Positions 34,854 to 44,328 of a stretch of 64,000 nt of DNA are shown piece by piece. This DNA is from Planctomycetota bacterium (GTDB taxonomy: Bacteria; Planctomycetota; Phycisphaerae; UBA1845; UTPLA1). The notes beneath the pieces are model-generated. The model made no database searches. It was not told the DNA's origin and was given only the letters and a program-made list of their open reading frames with translations. Location: the NCBI GenBank assembly GCA_016235815.1, contig JACRIM010000039.1, positions 1 to 64,000 on the forward strand, written 5' to 3'. Position 1 is the first letter of the stretch, and every line of letters begins with the position of its first letter. A program made the position numbers and the translations under genes.

Positions 34854-35240
34854 ATGAACGATAAGTTGGGCGAACTGGCTGCTTCCGAGTTGGAGGTGTT
34901 GAAGGTGTTGTGGGACGTCGGACCTTCCACGGTTCGCGACGTGTTGGCGCACCTTCAGGACCGCGGCCGTCGTCTCGCCTATACCACGGTGCTTACCTTC
35001 TTGAGCAGGCTCGAACAAAAAGGCTACGTCACCAGCAACAAATCCGAGACGGCCTACGTGTACAAAGCCAAAGTCTCACGGGAGCGCGTCTCGCGCTCGC
35101 GTGTGCGTTCTCTCATTCACGAACTCTATGACGGAGCTGCGGGCGCGCTCGTGCTCCAACTCATGCAGGACGAGCGACTCTCCCCCGAAGAACTCGGCGA
35201 ATTGCAGTCGCTCCTGAACAAACTGGAAGACAACTCGTAA
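34854..35240 (+). CDS. BlaI/MecI/CopY-family transcriptional repressor
   Basis: This 128-residue winged-helix protein starts LGELAASELEVLKVLWDVGPSTVRDVLAHLQDRGRRLAYTTVLTFLSRLEQKGYV, the full DNA-binding domain of the family. A C-terminal dimerisation helix pair follows (SLIHELYDGAAGALVLQLMQDERLSPEELGELQSLL). ATG 34854 has GAGGA upstream. In the family, repression ends when a partner M56 metalloprotease triggers cleavage of BlaI. That partner is the next gene, 25 bases on. Two operator copies lie just upstream. Confidence 0.9.
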   Translation: MNDKLGELAASELEVLKVLWDVGPSTVRDVLAHLQDRGRRLAYTTVLTFLSRLEQKGYVTSNKSETAYVYKAKVSRERVSRSRVRSLIHELYDGAAGALVLQLMQDERLSPEELGELQSLLNKLEDNS

Positions 35241-35265
35241 AAACGCTTGCAACGGAGGCGGCGCC

Positions 35266-38133
35266 ATGACGGCGTGGATGACCATCGCAGCAGAGTGGAT
35301 TGGGCGCGGGGCGCTGTCGGCGCTGCCGGCCGTCATCCTGATCGCGATCCTCGTGCGGATCATTCCCGCACGACCCGCGACGCGCCACACGCTCTGGCTT
35401 GTGGCACTCGCCTTCTTTGTCTGCGCTCCCATGCTGCCGGCAGGTCCGCTCGACTGGTCGGCCGTAAGTCGGAATTGGTCCAAATCGGCGACCTCATACG
35501 CGACCGCTTTGATTTCAACTCCTGATACCAAGAACGACGATGTCGCGGCGTCCACGCTGACAGACTATCTCCACACGGCACCCACTCCACCCGGGACCGG
35601 CGCTCGCACCGAGGTGTGCCCGCCCCCTTCGCTCGCACAGGCGACACGCCCAGACGAGCGCCGGTCCAGTCTTAGCCCTGCGCCTGATTCATGGGTCGTA
35701 GCCGCGCAAGGCGCGAGACCGGCGGCAGCGAGCGACCCGTGCACGTCATCCATCGTCGACGTGCCAATCGAGTTCGTCGACGAGGGACCATCATCGCGTT
35801 CGACGCTCGCCACCTTCGAGGCGCGCCCCGATGCTCCTGTTCTGATGGCCATCGTTGACGAAGACACGCTCACGTCGACCTGGGCCACACTGGTTGACAA
35901 CATTCGCATCTGGCCTGCATGGGCTTGGCTCATCGGCGCAGCCGCCTTGATCATCGCCCGCGCCTGCGCATGTCGCCGATTCCTTCGCGACCTGCGACCG
36001 GTCAGCGCCTGCCCCGCGCATGTCCAACGGATGGTGGCCGACGTCGCGGGTGTCGTCGGACTTACCCGCGCGCCCGACGTCACGTTGGTCGACAACTGCA
36101 TCTCTCCGATGATCTCATGCATCGGCAAACGTCGATTGCTGTTGCCCGCTGCCCTGTGGAACGAGCTGGATGACCAGGGCCGGCGCGCCGTTCTCTTTCA
36201 TGAATTGGCCCACCTGCGACGGCGCGACCACTGGGTTCGGTGGGTTGAGTCCCTGATCAGCACGGCCTATTGGTGGAACCCGCTCGTTTGGTTCGTGCGC
36301 AATCGCGTTCACACCGAAGCCGAAAACTGCTGCGACGCATGGGTCACGTGGCTCTGGCCCGAGGGCCGATCCGCGTATGCCCGTGCCCTGCTCAAAACCA
36401 CTGCTTTCATTTCCGAAGGACGCTCCCCGGTTCCCATGGTGGGAATCGGCATGGCGTCTGTGCGAGCGAGACGATTTGCGAGGAGACTGACAATGGTCAT
36501 GACTGACAACCCCCGTCCACGACTCTCGGCGACCGGTATCGCAATGGCCGCGATTCTGGCCGCCGCCGGCTGGCTTTTCACGCCGGCCTGGTCGCTCGCT
36601 GACAACTGCCCCGACGATGAAAAACACAACGTTACCTGTGAGGACGTCGCTGTGCCGGATGCGCCCGAACCAGCAGAACCCATCGAGCTTTCACAAGAAG
36701 ACGTCGATGCCGTCCTTGCTGAGGCCGAACTTGCCACTGCCGATGTCGTGGACGTTGCCCCGGTTGCCGACGTCGGCGTCCCCGGAACGATCTGGAGCAC
36801 CGGCGCGGCTTTGGTCAATGGCGCCATCGGAATCAATGATGAGTCGGGCCCGCGCGCCCGCCGCAATCGCGATAACGATGAAGACGCCGACATCGACGCC
36901 CGAATCGAGCGTCTTGAACGCCGAATCGAAGAACTCATGGCGCGAATCGAAGGTCGCCGCATCGCCGTTCGAGGGATGCCTTTGCCTTCGCCGAACACAC
37001 CGGCACCGCCGCCGATGTCGCGCGGCGGTTCACCATTCGCGGCCACTCTGCCACGAACACCAACTCCGCCGGCTCCCGCCAGTGACGAGAAAATCGACCG
37101 CGTGTACAAACTTTCACAAGGCAAGCTCCAGGCGCTGACGCAACTTATGTCTCGGCAGGACGTTCCCATCATGATCCGCTCGGAAAACGACGGAATCCAT
37201 GTTTCCGCAACGCCGGCCGAGCACGAGGTCTTCGCCGCTTTCGTTCGCATGATTGACCCAAACGTCTCATCCACCGGCTCGTCGAGAAGCGCCACACCGG
37301 CTCCGAGACGATCGCGGGCGCCCGAAGCCGTCCGTGTCGTGCCAGGCGTGAATCTCCGAAAAACCAAACCGGATGTGAAGCTCAAGAAGCGACTCGCCGA
37401 AATCGAGGAACGCCAGTCGCGTCGAATGCACGAGCGTGAGATTGAGAACCTCCAGGAACATCGTGATCGCATGATGGAAGAGGCGGACGTGCTCCGGGAG
37501 CGTGCCGAAGAACTGAGGGAACGCGCGGCGGAACTCGCCGGCGATGCCAAGAAGGCCTTGAGTGAAGAAGCTCAGGCCCTGATCAAGCAGGCGGAGGAAC
37601 TGGCTAAACACGCCCGTGACGTCCAGCCCTCACTTCAGTCCCTTACCAAGGAACTGGCTGAGCTTGAAAAGCTGTCCGCATTGGCGGGCCACGGCGACGA
37701 TGACGACGACGCCGATGATGAAGACGATCATGACGAACATGCCGCGCAGCTTAAACACGAGCGCGCGGCGAAGGAGTATGCCGCGGCTGCCGGCAAGCAT
37801 GACTGGTACAGCAAGGGCTATTCGCTTCATATGGCCAAGAAGTACGACGAGGCGATTGAGTGCTTCCAAAAGGCCGCCGAGATGAGCGATCGCATGGCAG
37901 AATCCTATTACAACATCGCCTGTGGCTACTCGCTTAAAGGCGACAAGGACCGTGCATTCGACTGGCTGCGAAAGGCCTGGGCCGCCGGCTATCAGGATGT
38001 CGAGCACATGAAGGGCGACTCCGACCTCGACAATATCCGCAAGGATCCACGCTTTGCCGAATTCACCGGTGCCAAGGGAGACTCGGACGATGGCGATTCG
38101 GATGACGACGACGATGATGACGAGAGTCGCTGA
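35266..38133 (+). CDS. M56 (BlaR1/MecR1-like) peptidase fused to coiled coil and TPR tail
   Basis: This 955-residue protein is preceded by GGAGG. Membrane helices occur near 10-30, 35-50, 220-240 and 415-440. The M56 zinc site is HELAH at about residues 312-316 with a downstream Glu in RVHTEAENCCDAW. Unlike BlaR1 there is no penicillin-binding sensor domain. After the last helix comes an acidic linker and a coiled coil (about 535-565), a small folded part, and a long charged coiled coil (about 700-810). An Asp-rich patch and TPR-like repeats follow (KGYSLHMAKKYDEAIECFQKAAEM, YNIACGYSLKGDKDRAFDWLRKAWAAG), with a poly-Asp tail. It probably senses something outside the cell and relieves repression by the upstream BlaI. 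Confidence 0.85.
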   Translation: MTAWMTIAAEWIGRGALSALPAVILIAILVRIIPARPATRHTLWLVALAFFVCAPMLPAGPLDWSAVSRNWSKSATSYATALISTPDTKNDDVAASTLTDYLHTAPTPPGTGARTEVCPPPSLAQATRPDERRSSLSPAPDSWVVAAQGARPAAASDPCTSSIVDVPIEFVDEGPSSRSTLATFEARPDAPVLMAIVDEDTLTSTWATLVDNIRIWPAWAWLIGAAALIIARACACRRFLRDLRPVSACPAHVQRMVADVAGVVGLTRAPDVTLVDNCISPMISCIGKRRLLLPAALWNELDDQGRRAVLFHELAHLRRRDHWVRWVESLISTAYWWNPLVWFVRNRVHTEAENCCDAWVTWLWPEGRSAYARALLKTTAFISEGRSPVPMVGIGMASVRARRFARRLTMVMTDNPRPRLSATGIAMAAILAAAGWLFTPAWSLADNCPDDEKHNVTCEDVAVPDAPEPAEPIELSQEDVDAVLAEAELATADVVDVAPVADVGVPGTIWSTGAALVNGAIGINDESGPRARRNRDNDEDADIDARIERLERRIEELMARIEGRRIAVRGMPLPSPNTPAPPPMSRGGSPFAATLPRTPTPPAPASDEKIDRVYKLSQGKLQALTQLMSRQDVPIMIRSENDGIHVSATPAEHEVFAAFVRMIDPNVSSTGSSRSATPAPRRSRAPEAVRVVPGVNLRKTKPDVKLKKRLAEIEERQSRRMHEREIENLQEHRDRMMEEADVLRERAEELRERAAELAGDAKKALSEEAQALIKQAEELAKHARDVQPSLQSLTKELAELEKLSALAGHGDDDDDADDEDDHDEHAAQLKHERAAKEYAAAAGKHDWYSKGYSLHMAKKYDEAIECFQKAAEMSDRMAESYYNIACGYSLKGDKDRAFDWLRKAWAAGYQDVEHMKGDSDLDNIRKDPRFAEFTGAKGDSDDGDSDDDDDDDESR

Positions 38134-38356
38134 CCGCGAATTCCCGCCGGCCCATCAGCATCCGGGAATTCGATGATCGTTCAATCCCATGATTCAATGG
38201 CCTTCGCTCCGGCGCAGGCCATTTTCATTGACTTTGGCGTGATCTGAATCCACAAAATTGACCGGGCATGAGAGGCCAACTACCATTCCGAATCGCATCG
38301 CCGACCGGGCGATGTACTTGCGATTCCATGCATTCCAGCGAGAAAGGAATTACACC

Positions 38357-38869
38357 ATGAACCGTACGTGCACACTCAAAGGAAACCCCCAGGCCCTCGA
38401 AGGCCCCGAACTGAAGGTCGGCCAAAAGGCTCCGGAAGCCACCCTCAAGAAAAACCTTGTTGAGGAATTCAAAGTGAGCCAGACCGCCGGGCGTCCGCGT
38501 GTCTTCAGCGTGGTCCCCTCGGTCGACACGCCGGTCTGCGCCGAGCAGACGCGCCGCTTCAACAAAGAAATGGCCAACCTTTCCAACGTGGACTTCTACA
38601 CCATCAGCTGCGATTTGCCGGTGGCCATGGCCCGCTTCTGCGGCGCCGAAGGGATCAACACTGAGAAATTCAAAGTGCTCAGCGATCACAAAGACACGTC
38701 GTTTGGCAAGGCCTATGGAACGCTGATTCCCGGTCTGCGGGTGCTCTGCCGCGCCGTGTTCGTGGTGGATCGGAATGACACGCTTCAATACGTGGAATAC
38801 GTTCCCGAAATCGCCAGCCACCCGAACTATGACGCAGTGATTGCGGCGGCTCAAAAAGTCGCCGGTTGA
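38357..38869 (+). CDS. tpx: Thiol peroxidase
   Basis: This 170-residue atypical 2-Cys peroxiredoxin of the Tpx family has its peroxidatic Cys61 in PSVDTPVCAEQTRRF and resolving Cys95 in MARFCGAEG, the same numbering as E. coli Tpx. It reduces hydrogen peroxide and alkyl hydroperoxides using thioredoxin. AAAGGA precedes ATG 38357. It is a single-gene unit, closed by a bidirectional terminator shared with tRNA-His. Confidence 0.95.
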   Translation: MNRTCTLKGNPQALEGPELKVGQKAPEATLKKNLVEEFKVSQTAGRPRVFSVVPSVDTPVCAEQTRRFNKEMANLSNVDFYTISCDLPVAMARFCGAEGINTEKFKVLSDHKDTSFGKAYGTLIPGLRVLCRAVFVVDRNDTLQYVEYVPEIASHPNYDAVIAAAQKVAG

Positions 38870-38890
38870 ATACCGGACCCATTGCCGAGA

Positions 38891-38935
38891 AACAAAAACA
38901 GCCGGTGCCCCTTACGGTGCGCCGGCTGTTTTCTT
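38891..38935. terminator. Bidirectional intrinsic terminator between tpx and tRNA-His
   Basis: ACAGCCGG (38898-38905) pairs perfectly with CCGGCTGT (38922-38929), with further partial pairing inside. TTTTCTT follows on the plus strand and AACAAAAA precedes it, which gives a T-run on the minus strand. It can end tpx rightward and the tRNA transcript leftward. Confidence 0.85.
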
Positions 38936-38940
38936 GAACG

Positions 38941-39015
38941 GGTGAATGACGGGGATCGAACCCGCAACCCCCAGGACCACAACCTGGTGCTCTAACCAAT
39001 TGAGCTACACTCACC
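38941..39015 (-). tRNA. tRNA-His (anticodon GTG)
   Basis: The minus strand folds into a full cloverleaf. The acceptor GTGAGTG pairs with CATTCAC (one G-T). The D arm is GCTC...GAGC, and the anticodon stem CCAGG/CCTGG encloses the loop TTGTGGT with anticodon GTG. The T arm is GCGGG-TTCGATC-CCCGT. An extra G at position -1 faces C73, the identity mark of histidine tRNA. The 3' CCA is not encoded, so it must be added by tRNA nucleotidyltransferase. Confidence 0.95.
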
Positions 39016-39329
39016 ATCGTGGCCGCACGCAACGTGCGGCGTTCACCGCTGCAAGACCTGGCCCGGTGGAACACTAAACTTTATTCGGACGGGGGCAGAC
39101 TTTCAAGCTCATACGTGGATGCCCGTGCAGCGGACTAATCCCGGACCTCTGCCAATTCTTCGACCATACCGTTCATCAAGTACCCCGCCCACCTACTCGA
39201 TAATTCCAGGAGATTCGGTTTCGAATCCTCGATGCTTCGGGCGGAAACCGCCGGTCGTATTCGCTTCGAGACATTGCAACGACCCGGTTGCGGCCATGCG
39301 CCGTAATCGTGTTCAGGGGGTAACTCCGC
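39016..39329. other. Intergenic region between tRNA-His and the diguanylate cyclase gene
   Basis: It holds the tRNA promoter (39078-39106) and a perfect 7-bp hairpin, CCGCACG-CAA-CGTGCGG, at 39022-39038 in the tRNA leader. No gene is seen. AGGGGG lies upstream of the GTG at 39330. Confidence 0.5.
39078..39106 (-). promoter_or_regulatory. Sigma-70-like promoter of tRNA-His
   Basis: On the minus strand TTGAAA and TAAAGT are separated by exactly 17 bases. Transcription would start near 39071, about 55 bases before the tRNA 5' end. Confidence 0.7.
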
Positions 39330-40718
39330 GTGTCGGCTGTTCGTGACGTCGTATATCGCGGTTTGTTCGGACTACAATTCCGAACGACTGTGCTGCTCGC
39401 CGGTATCGTTCTCGCCGCAACCGGCCTGATCGGTGCGACATTTCTGCGCCTTTCAACGCAATTAATCGTCGCCGATGCCGAGGCCAATGCACGCGACCTT
39501 GCGCGGGCCATGGCGCTCTCCTCGTCCGCCGCCGTTGAATCCGAAGATCGCGACTCGCTTATGCGGGTCGCCGAAGAATCCGTGATTAAGGGCCGGCTCG
39601 CGTACGTCATTTTCGCCACAACCACCGGCCAGATGCTCGCCAGCTTCCAACGCGAACCCGGCAGCATCCGCGAATTTTTGCACAATGACACCGACCGAGT
39701 ATCCGTCGAACCGATCGACCGGCCGGACCTCGTGGCGTCGCAACACGGCGGTTCGCGCATTGATGTGGTCTATCCCGTGCAGGCCCTGATGCCGAACGCC
39801 GTGGGATCCGCGATTCGCCCTACGGTCGGATTCGTGCGCATCGGAGTAAGCCTCAAGTCGTCGGAAGCGAGCCTCAATGCGCTCGTTCGAAATGTCTTCG
39901 GCCTTTCCATCGGCATCACGTTGCTGATGGTGCCCATCGGTTACCAGGTCGTGCGATATGTCATCGGACCAATTGAGCACCTTTCTACTGCGGCGCGGGC
40001 CTTCGCGGCCGGGCGACTCGACGCCCGCGTGGAAGTCATGCGGCGCGATGAAATCGGCGAACTTTCCCGCTCTTTTAATCTGATGGCTGACGAATTGGCA
40101 AGCTCTCACAATCAGCTTGTCAAACTGAACGCAGAACTCGAGGACCGCGTCCTTCTCCGAACCACCGAACTCGAAAACGCCAATCGCCAGCTTCGCGAAA
40201 TGGCGGCCCGCGATTCACTCACCGGCCTCTACAATCGCCGCCACTTCAATGACTTGCTCGCCCAGCTTTTTGCCGAATCGTCGCGATACGGCACCGATCT
40301 GACCTGCATGATGATGGATCTCGACAACTTCAAGCGGGTCAATGATTCCCTGGGGCACCAGGCCGGCGACAAGCTCCTGCAACTGGCCGCCGATGTCATT
40401 CGTTCTTCGATTCGCGAGGCCGACGTGGCGGTTCGATACGGCGGCGACGAATTCGCCATTCTCCTGCCGCAAACGTCGCCGACCGACGCCCGGCACTCCG
40501 CGGAACGAATCATTGTGAATTTCCGCGCCACGCTGGCGCGCGACCTTCCCGAGGCAAACATCGCAACGCTTTCAATCGGACTCGTCAGCCGCGAACGAAA
40601 TCTCCCCACCACCGCCGCCGAACTTGTGAATCTCGCCGACGAAGCGCTGTACCTCGCCAAAGCCGGGGGAAAGAACCGAATCACCGTCGCCCGCCCGGCC
40701 GGCGCATTGGCCACCTGA
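39330..40718 (+). CDS. Membrane diguanylate cyclase (HAMP-GGDEF)
   Basis: This 462-residue protein has two membrane helices (about 20-42 and 190-210). They flank a periplasmic sensor domain of roughly 145 residues, with RLAYVIFATTTGQMLASF resembling a double-Cache/CHASE8-type fold. A HAMP domain (VIGPIEHLSTAARAFAAGRLDARVEV...DEIGELSRSFNLMADEL) and a coiled-coil stalk follow. The GGDEF domain has DSLTGLYNRRHF, DLDNFKRVND and the intact active site RYGGDEF near residue 370. The inhibitory I-site READ is five residues before GGDEF. It should make c-di-GMP in response to an outside signal, with product feedback. The start is a GTG. Confidence 0.9.
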   Translation: MSAVRDVVYRGLFGLQFRTTVLLAGIVLAATGLIGATFLRLSTQLIVADAEANARDLARAMALSSSAAVESEDRDSLMRVAEESVIKGRLAYVIFATTTGQMLASFQREPGSIREFLHNDTDRVSVEPIDRPDLVASQHGGSRIDVVYPVQALMPNAVGSAIRPTVGFVRIGVSLKSSEASLNALVRNVFGLSIGITLLMVPIGYQVVRYVIGPIEHLSTAARAFAAGRLDARVEVMRRDEIGELSRSFNLMADELASSHNQLVKLNAELEDRVLLRTTELENANRQLREMAARDSLTGLYNRRHFNDLLAQLFAESSRYGTDLTCMMMDLDNFKRVNDSLGHQAGDKLLQLAADVIRSSIREADVAVRYGGDEFAILLPQTSPTDARHSAERIIVNFRATLARDLPEANIATLSIGLVSRERNLPTTAAELVNLADEALYLAKAGGKNRITVARPAGALAT

Positions 40719-40763
40719 GCGTGTGCTCAAGCGTCACCATTGCACGCCCCCGCGCGCGACGCG

Positions 40764-41594
40764 ATGATCCAACCGATGTCGCGCCCTCCCACCAACGCAG
40801 AACTTCGCAAGACGGCATGTGATCTTGCCTGTTTGGGCGCAAACGAAGCCCGACGCTGGCTTGGACGAGTCACCGCGTCGCGCAAGGCAGACAACACCCC
40901 CGTCACCGACGCCGACCATGCCGCGCAGGAGGCGATTCTCTACCACCTCGCCCACCGCTTTCCCGATCACGCCATTCTGACAGAGGAAGACGTCGCAAAA
41001 CCCCATCGCCACGAGACCATTGAGCAGACCGAGTATTGCTGGCTCGTCGATCCGATTGACGGCACTCGCAATTTTGCCCGGGGAGTCCGGCTCTACGCCG
41101 TCAGTATTGCCGTGCTACACGCAGGGCGCCCGATTGCAGCCGCTGTCTTCGATGCAACGACCGACCTGCTCTTCTCCGCCTCGCTCGACGAAGGGGCGTT
41201 TCGCGGGGAGGAACCCATGCACCTCACGGACCGCCCCATCGATCACGACTCCACGGTGGCGATCTCGTCTTTTCGACGGCGTGAAATTCCACTCGCCGTT
41301 CGCGGTTGGATGGATCGCTATCTCTTCCGCAATCACGGTTCGGTTGCACTGCATCTCGCATGGGTCGCCGCAGGCCTGCTCGATGCTGCTTACACGCTCG
41401 AATGCAAACTCTGGGACGCCGCCGCCGGGGCACTCTTGATTCAAACCGCCGGCGGCACGATCACCGGCCACGATGGCAAACCGCTCTGGCCATTCGACGT
41501 GGCGAACTATTCCGGCCAAGACGTGCCGGTCCTTGCCGGCGCACCAACGATTCACGCCGCACTGCTTGATTCTCTGCGATCTCGCCATTCGTGA
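40764..41594 (+). CDS. Inositol-monophosphatase-family phosphatase
   Basis: The protein is about 276 residues with the Mg2+-dependent phosphatase motifs: ILTEEDV (metal Glu), WLVDPIDGTRNFARG (DPIDGT core) and LWDAAAGALLIQTAGG (WDxAAG). Members dephosphorylate inositol phosphate, histidinol phosphate or 3'-phosphoadenosine phosphate; the motifs do not separate these. Several in-frame starts are close together (TTG 40740, ATG 40764, ATG 40776), and none has a clear ribosome-binding site. It is convergent with the zinc-ribbon gene. Confidence 0.85.
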   Translation: MIQPMSRPPTNAELRKTACDLACLGANEARRWLGRVTASRKADNTPVTDADHAAQEAILYHLAHRFPDHAILTEEDVAKPHRHETIEQTEYCWLVDPIDGTRNFARGVRLYAVSIAVLHAGRPIAAAVFDATTDLLFSASLDEGAFRGEEPMHLTDRPIDHDSTVAISSFRRREIPLAVRGWMDRYLFRNHGSVALHLAWVAAGLLDAAYTLECKLWDAAAGALLIQTAGGTITGHDGKPLWPFDVANYSGQDVPVLAGAPTIHAALLDSLRSRHS

Positions 41595-41602
41595 CGGGAG
41601 CC

Positions 41603-42832
41603 TCATTCCCCCGCATGAAACTCCTCCCGAGATTGCGAATACAAGAACACGCGTCGTCCGCGATCCGTGAATCCGATCCACCCCTGCACATGCAACCATC
41701 GCGCCGTTCGGTGCGTCTCTTCCATTGTGTCTTCCAGGCCGCGCAAGTCTTCCCAGGGCATCCCGCTTGTTCTCCCCATCAACTCCATCAGCATGCGCAC
41801 CGCCCGATCGCGCTCGGCATCCGTGAGTCGATTCGATCGAAGATTCGTGATTGCCTCAACAAACAAATCCGGCCCAACGAGAACAAGTTTGGTCAGCACC
41901 TGCAGCGAAAACCTCATGCCGGCCCACCGTTGGAAGTAATACCCGCCGGTCGGGTCGGGTAGCTCGGGGTCGTATTCATTCACCAACCCACGATGTCGCA
42001 GAAAGCTCACAATCGTGCCCCCGACCAGAATGATGGCGAAGACCACCCAGAAAAGGGTGCCGAGATTCTGAAGGGCCGGCCCGCGTCGCCCCATTGCCAG
42101 AAGTACGACAAAAGTCCACATCGCCGCGGTCACCAACAAGATCACCGCGCCGACAAAAAAATACAGTGCCGCCTGCCCCCGCCTCATGTCAGTCCGCCGG
42201 TCGATGCACCGCCCAATCCGCTCGACATTCGGCCGCCCTTGTTTGCCATCCGAGAATTGCCCGCACTCCGGGCACTCGTGATTCGTCGGCAGGCCGAATA
42301 AGTCGTAACCGCAATGCTCGCAAACCTGCACCCCAACCAGCCGCAGCGCCCGACGAATCGAACGCAATCGCCCCCAGGCCTTCAGATTGAGCCGCCACGC
42401 GGTCATCTGATAAATCGGCGCGAGCGCTGCGATCGCCGCTCCAAACACCTCGTGCCCCGTCGCTGCTATCCAGCCGGAAAATCCCAACGCAAACCAAAGC
42501 ACGCCGAAAAACTGCCGCACCTCATGGATGAATGCCGCACCCTTCGCACTCTCCATGATCATCACCACCGACCGCGGCGTCGGCGTCCATTCCCACGCAT
42601 CATTCCGAAAGCAATAGACATCCCCGCGCCGACATCCAGCCACTTCGCCCGTATCCAGAAGCCGCCCCATGGCCGAGTGTGCCACCTCAACCGGCACTGC
42701 GCTTTGCCACTCCTCGCGCTGCGCTACCCACCCAAGCCGGTAGTAGCCTGCAATAAATAATCGATAACACGCCGTCTCCAGTGCGCCAAGAAGGATGAAA
42801 AACCACGCCAGTAGTACGAGAGTGACTTCCAT
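41603..42832 (-). CDS. Membrane protein with internal CxxCGY...CPECG zinc ribbon
   Basis: This 409-residue protein has hydrophobic segments near 5-28, 105-150, 228-250 and 260-285. A zinc ribbon lies between them: CEHCGYDLFGLPTNHECPECG. The zinc ribbon type is shared with the protein at 5837-6652, but the membrane parts do not look alike. Such proteins are common in Phycisphaerae-like genomes and have no known role. The C-terminal 100 residues are soluble and helical. It is a single gene, divergent from the esterase. Confidence 0.65.
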   Translation of the reverse strand: MEVTLVLLAWFFILLGALETACYRLFIAGYYRLGWVAQREEWQSAVPVEVAHSAMGRLLDTGEVAGCRRGDVYCFRNDAWEWTPTPRSVVMIMESAKGAAFIHEVRQFFGVLWFALGFSGWIAATGHEVFGAAIAALAPIYQMTAWRLNLKAWGRLRSIRRALRLVGVQVCEHCGYDLFGLPTNHECPECGQFSDGKQGRPNVERIGRCIDRRTDMRRGQAALYFFVGAVILLVTAAMWTFVVLLAMGRRGPALQNLGTLFWVVFAIILVGGTIVSFLRHRGLVNEYDPELPDPTGGYYFQRWAGMRFSLQVLTKLVLVGPDLFVEAITNLRSNRLTDAERDRAVRMLMELMGRTSGMPWEDLRGLEDTMEETHRTARWLHVQGWIGFTDRGRRVFLYSQSREEFHAGE

Positions 42833-42948
42833 AAAAAAATCACGAGTGTATCAGAATCACGGGCAACCCCGGGCTTATTCGCACACCAATGGGCCGATCA
42901 TATTTCGATTGTTGAGCAAAAGGTAGTAATGGAGTAGCATCAACTAAT

Positions 42949-43851
42949 ATGACGATGAAAAAGAGTAACGCAATCTCGTTCGCGCTTTTCCTGCTTCCGA
43001 TGGCCTGCAACCGCCCGCCGGCAGGCCTCTACGAAGTCCAATCTTCCATGAACGTCGAATACGTTCGCCGCGGCGACCGCCCGCTGCACATGGATGTCTT
43101 CACTCCCCTCAATGCAATCACGCCCCGTCCCGCCGTCGTCCTCTTTCACGGGGGCGGATGGGTCTTCGGTGATCGCAAAGACGAACACAACCTCGCCAAG
43201 TTTCTTGCCTCCATGGGCTACACCACCGCAACCGTCACCTACCGACTTTGCACGGAGCAAGGGCCCCATCACCCCATCCCTCTCCAGGACGCGCTCGCCG
43301 CGGTGAAGTTCATGCGATCACACGCCGCTGACTTCGGCGCCGACCCGAATCGTATCGCCGTCGGCGGTGAATCGGCCGGCGGACAACTCGCCCTCATGCT
43401 CGGATTCGTGAAAGACCCCTCCATCTTCGGCGACGACTCCTACCCCGGCGTTTCGCCTGAGGTGTCTGCCGTTATTAACATCTACGGCCCCACCGATTTA
43501 TCGACGCTCTTCAATGGTTCCGGCGTGCTGATCCGTCGGCTCGGACTCGCCTACATTGGATGCCCGCCGGGCCAACACCCTGAAAAATGGAAGGCCGCCT
43601 CGCCCCTGACCTACGTTCACAAGGATGCTCCGCCCGTGCTCACCATTCAGGGAGACAAAGACAACGTGGTCCCCTACTCCCAGGCGGAAATCCTTCAAAA
43701 GGCCATCGAGGCGGTCGGCGGTCGCTCAAAGCTTGTCCGCGTTTCCGGCGCCGGTCACGGTTGGGGCCTGCTCTTCTGCGAAAACGACAACATGCGCACA
43801 CTGCCGGCCATCACGCAATTCCTTGCTCAAGTCTTTCCAGCGGCTCCCTGA
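42949..43851 (+). CDS. Exported alpha/beta-hydrolase esterase (BD-FAE type)
   Basis: This 300-residue protein has a short signal (FALFLLPMAC) whose Cys might carry a lipid, although the lipobox is imperfect. The hydrolase has the HGGGW oxyanion loop, the nucleophile in GESAGG, an acid in GDKDNVVP and the base in GAGHGW. All are typical of hormone-sensitive-lipase-like or BD-FAE carbohydrate esterases, which remove acyl groups from polysaccharides or small esters. ATG 42949 or 42955 are both possible starts. Confidence 0.85.
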   Translation: MTMKKSNAISFALFLLPMACNRPPAGLYEVQSSMNVEYVRRGDRPLHMDVFTPLNAITPRPAVVLFHGGGWVFGDRKDEHNLAKFLASMGYTTATVTYRLCTEQGPHHPIPLQDALAAVKFMRSHAADFGADPNRIAVGGESAGGQLALMLGFVKDPSIFGDDSYPGVSPEVSAVINIYGPTDLSTLFNGSGVLIRRLGLAYIGCPPGQHPEKWKAASPLTYVHKDAPPVLTIQGDKDNVVPYSQAEILQKAIEAVGGRSKLVRVSGAGHGWGLLFCENDNMRTLPAITQFLAQVFPAAP

Positions 43852-44001
43852 CGCAGGGGTGCAGAGTTGGGAGCCTTTGTGCCTGCTCAAATGGAGCGGG
43901 CCAAGACATCGAGTGGGGCGGGCCGCAGGTTACCCGCCGTGTCGCGTGCCCGCTTTCCGTTATAATGAACCGGACGCACAAGGCCCTGTTTGACACCAAC
44001 A

Positions 44002-44259
44002 ATGTCCACGACCACCGAGAAACTCGACGATCCGCTCCGACGCGAAGTCGCCGACGTGCTGAAGCAACTCCGCCCCGCGGTCCAAAGCGATGGCGGTGAC
44101 ATCGAACTCGTCGACGTCTCCGACGACGGACTCGTCCGCGTTCGTCTGCTTGGCGCCTGCATCGGCTGTCCCAGCAGTTCCATGACGCTCAAGCTCGGCG
44201 TCGAGCAAACGCTCAAGAGCCGCATCCCCCGCGTTCGCGAAGTCATCTGCGTAAACTAG
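44002..44259 (+). CDS. Nfu-type iron-sulphur scaffold (NifU C-terminal domain)
   Basis: This 85-residue protein is a single NifU C-terminal domain: VLKQLRPAVQSDGGDIELVDV...VRVRLLGACIGCPSSSMTLKLGVEQTL. The CxxC in CIGCPSS bridges a [4Fe-4S] cluster between two subunits for transfer to apoproteins. The short N terminus fits SUF-associated Nfu proteins. No other cluster-assembly gene is nearby. Confidence 0.9.
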   Translation: MSTTTEKLDDPLRREVADVLKQLRPAVQSDGGDIELVDVSDDGLVRVRLLGACIGCPSSSMTLKLGVEQTLKSRIPRVREVICVN

Positions 44260-44328
44260 TTCGGCTTGTCCACGCCGTTGACATCCGCACGCCACTCGCT
44301 TCTAATCCCAACCCAACGGAACGGAATC

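Noticed and set aside
38357-38869. Tpx as a second selenoprotein
   Set aside because: Both catalytic positions are ordinary Cys codons (Cys61 and Cys95), and no in-frame TGA occurs.
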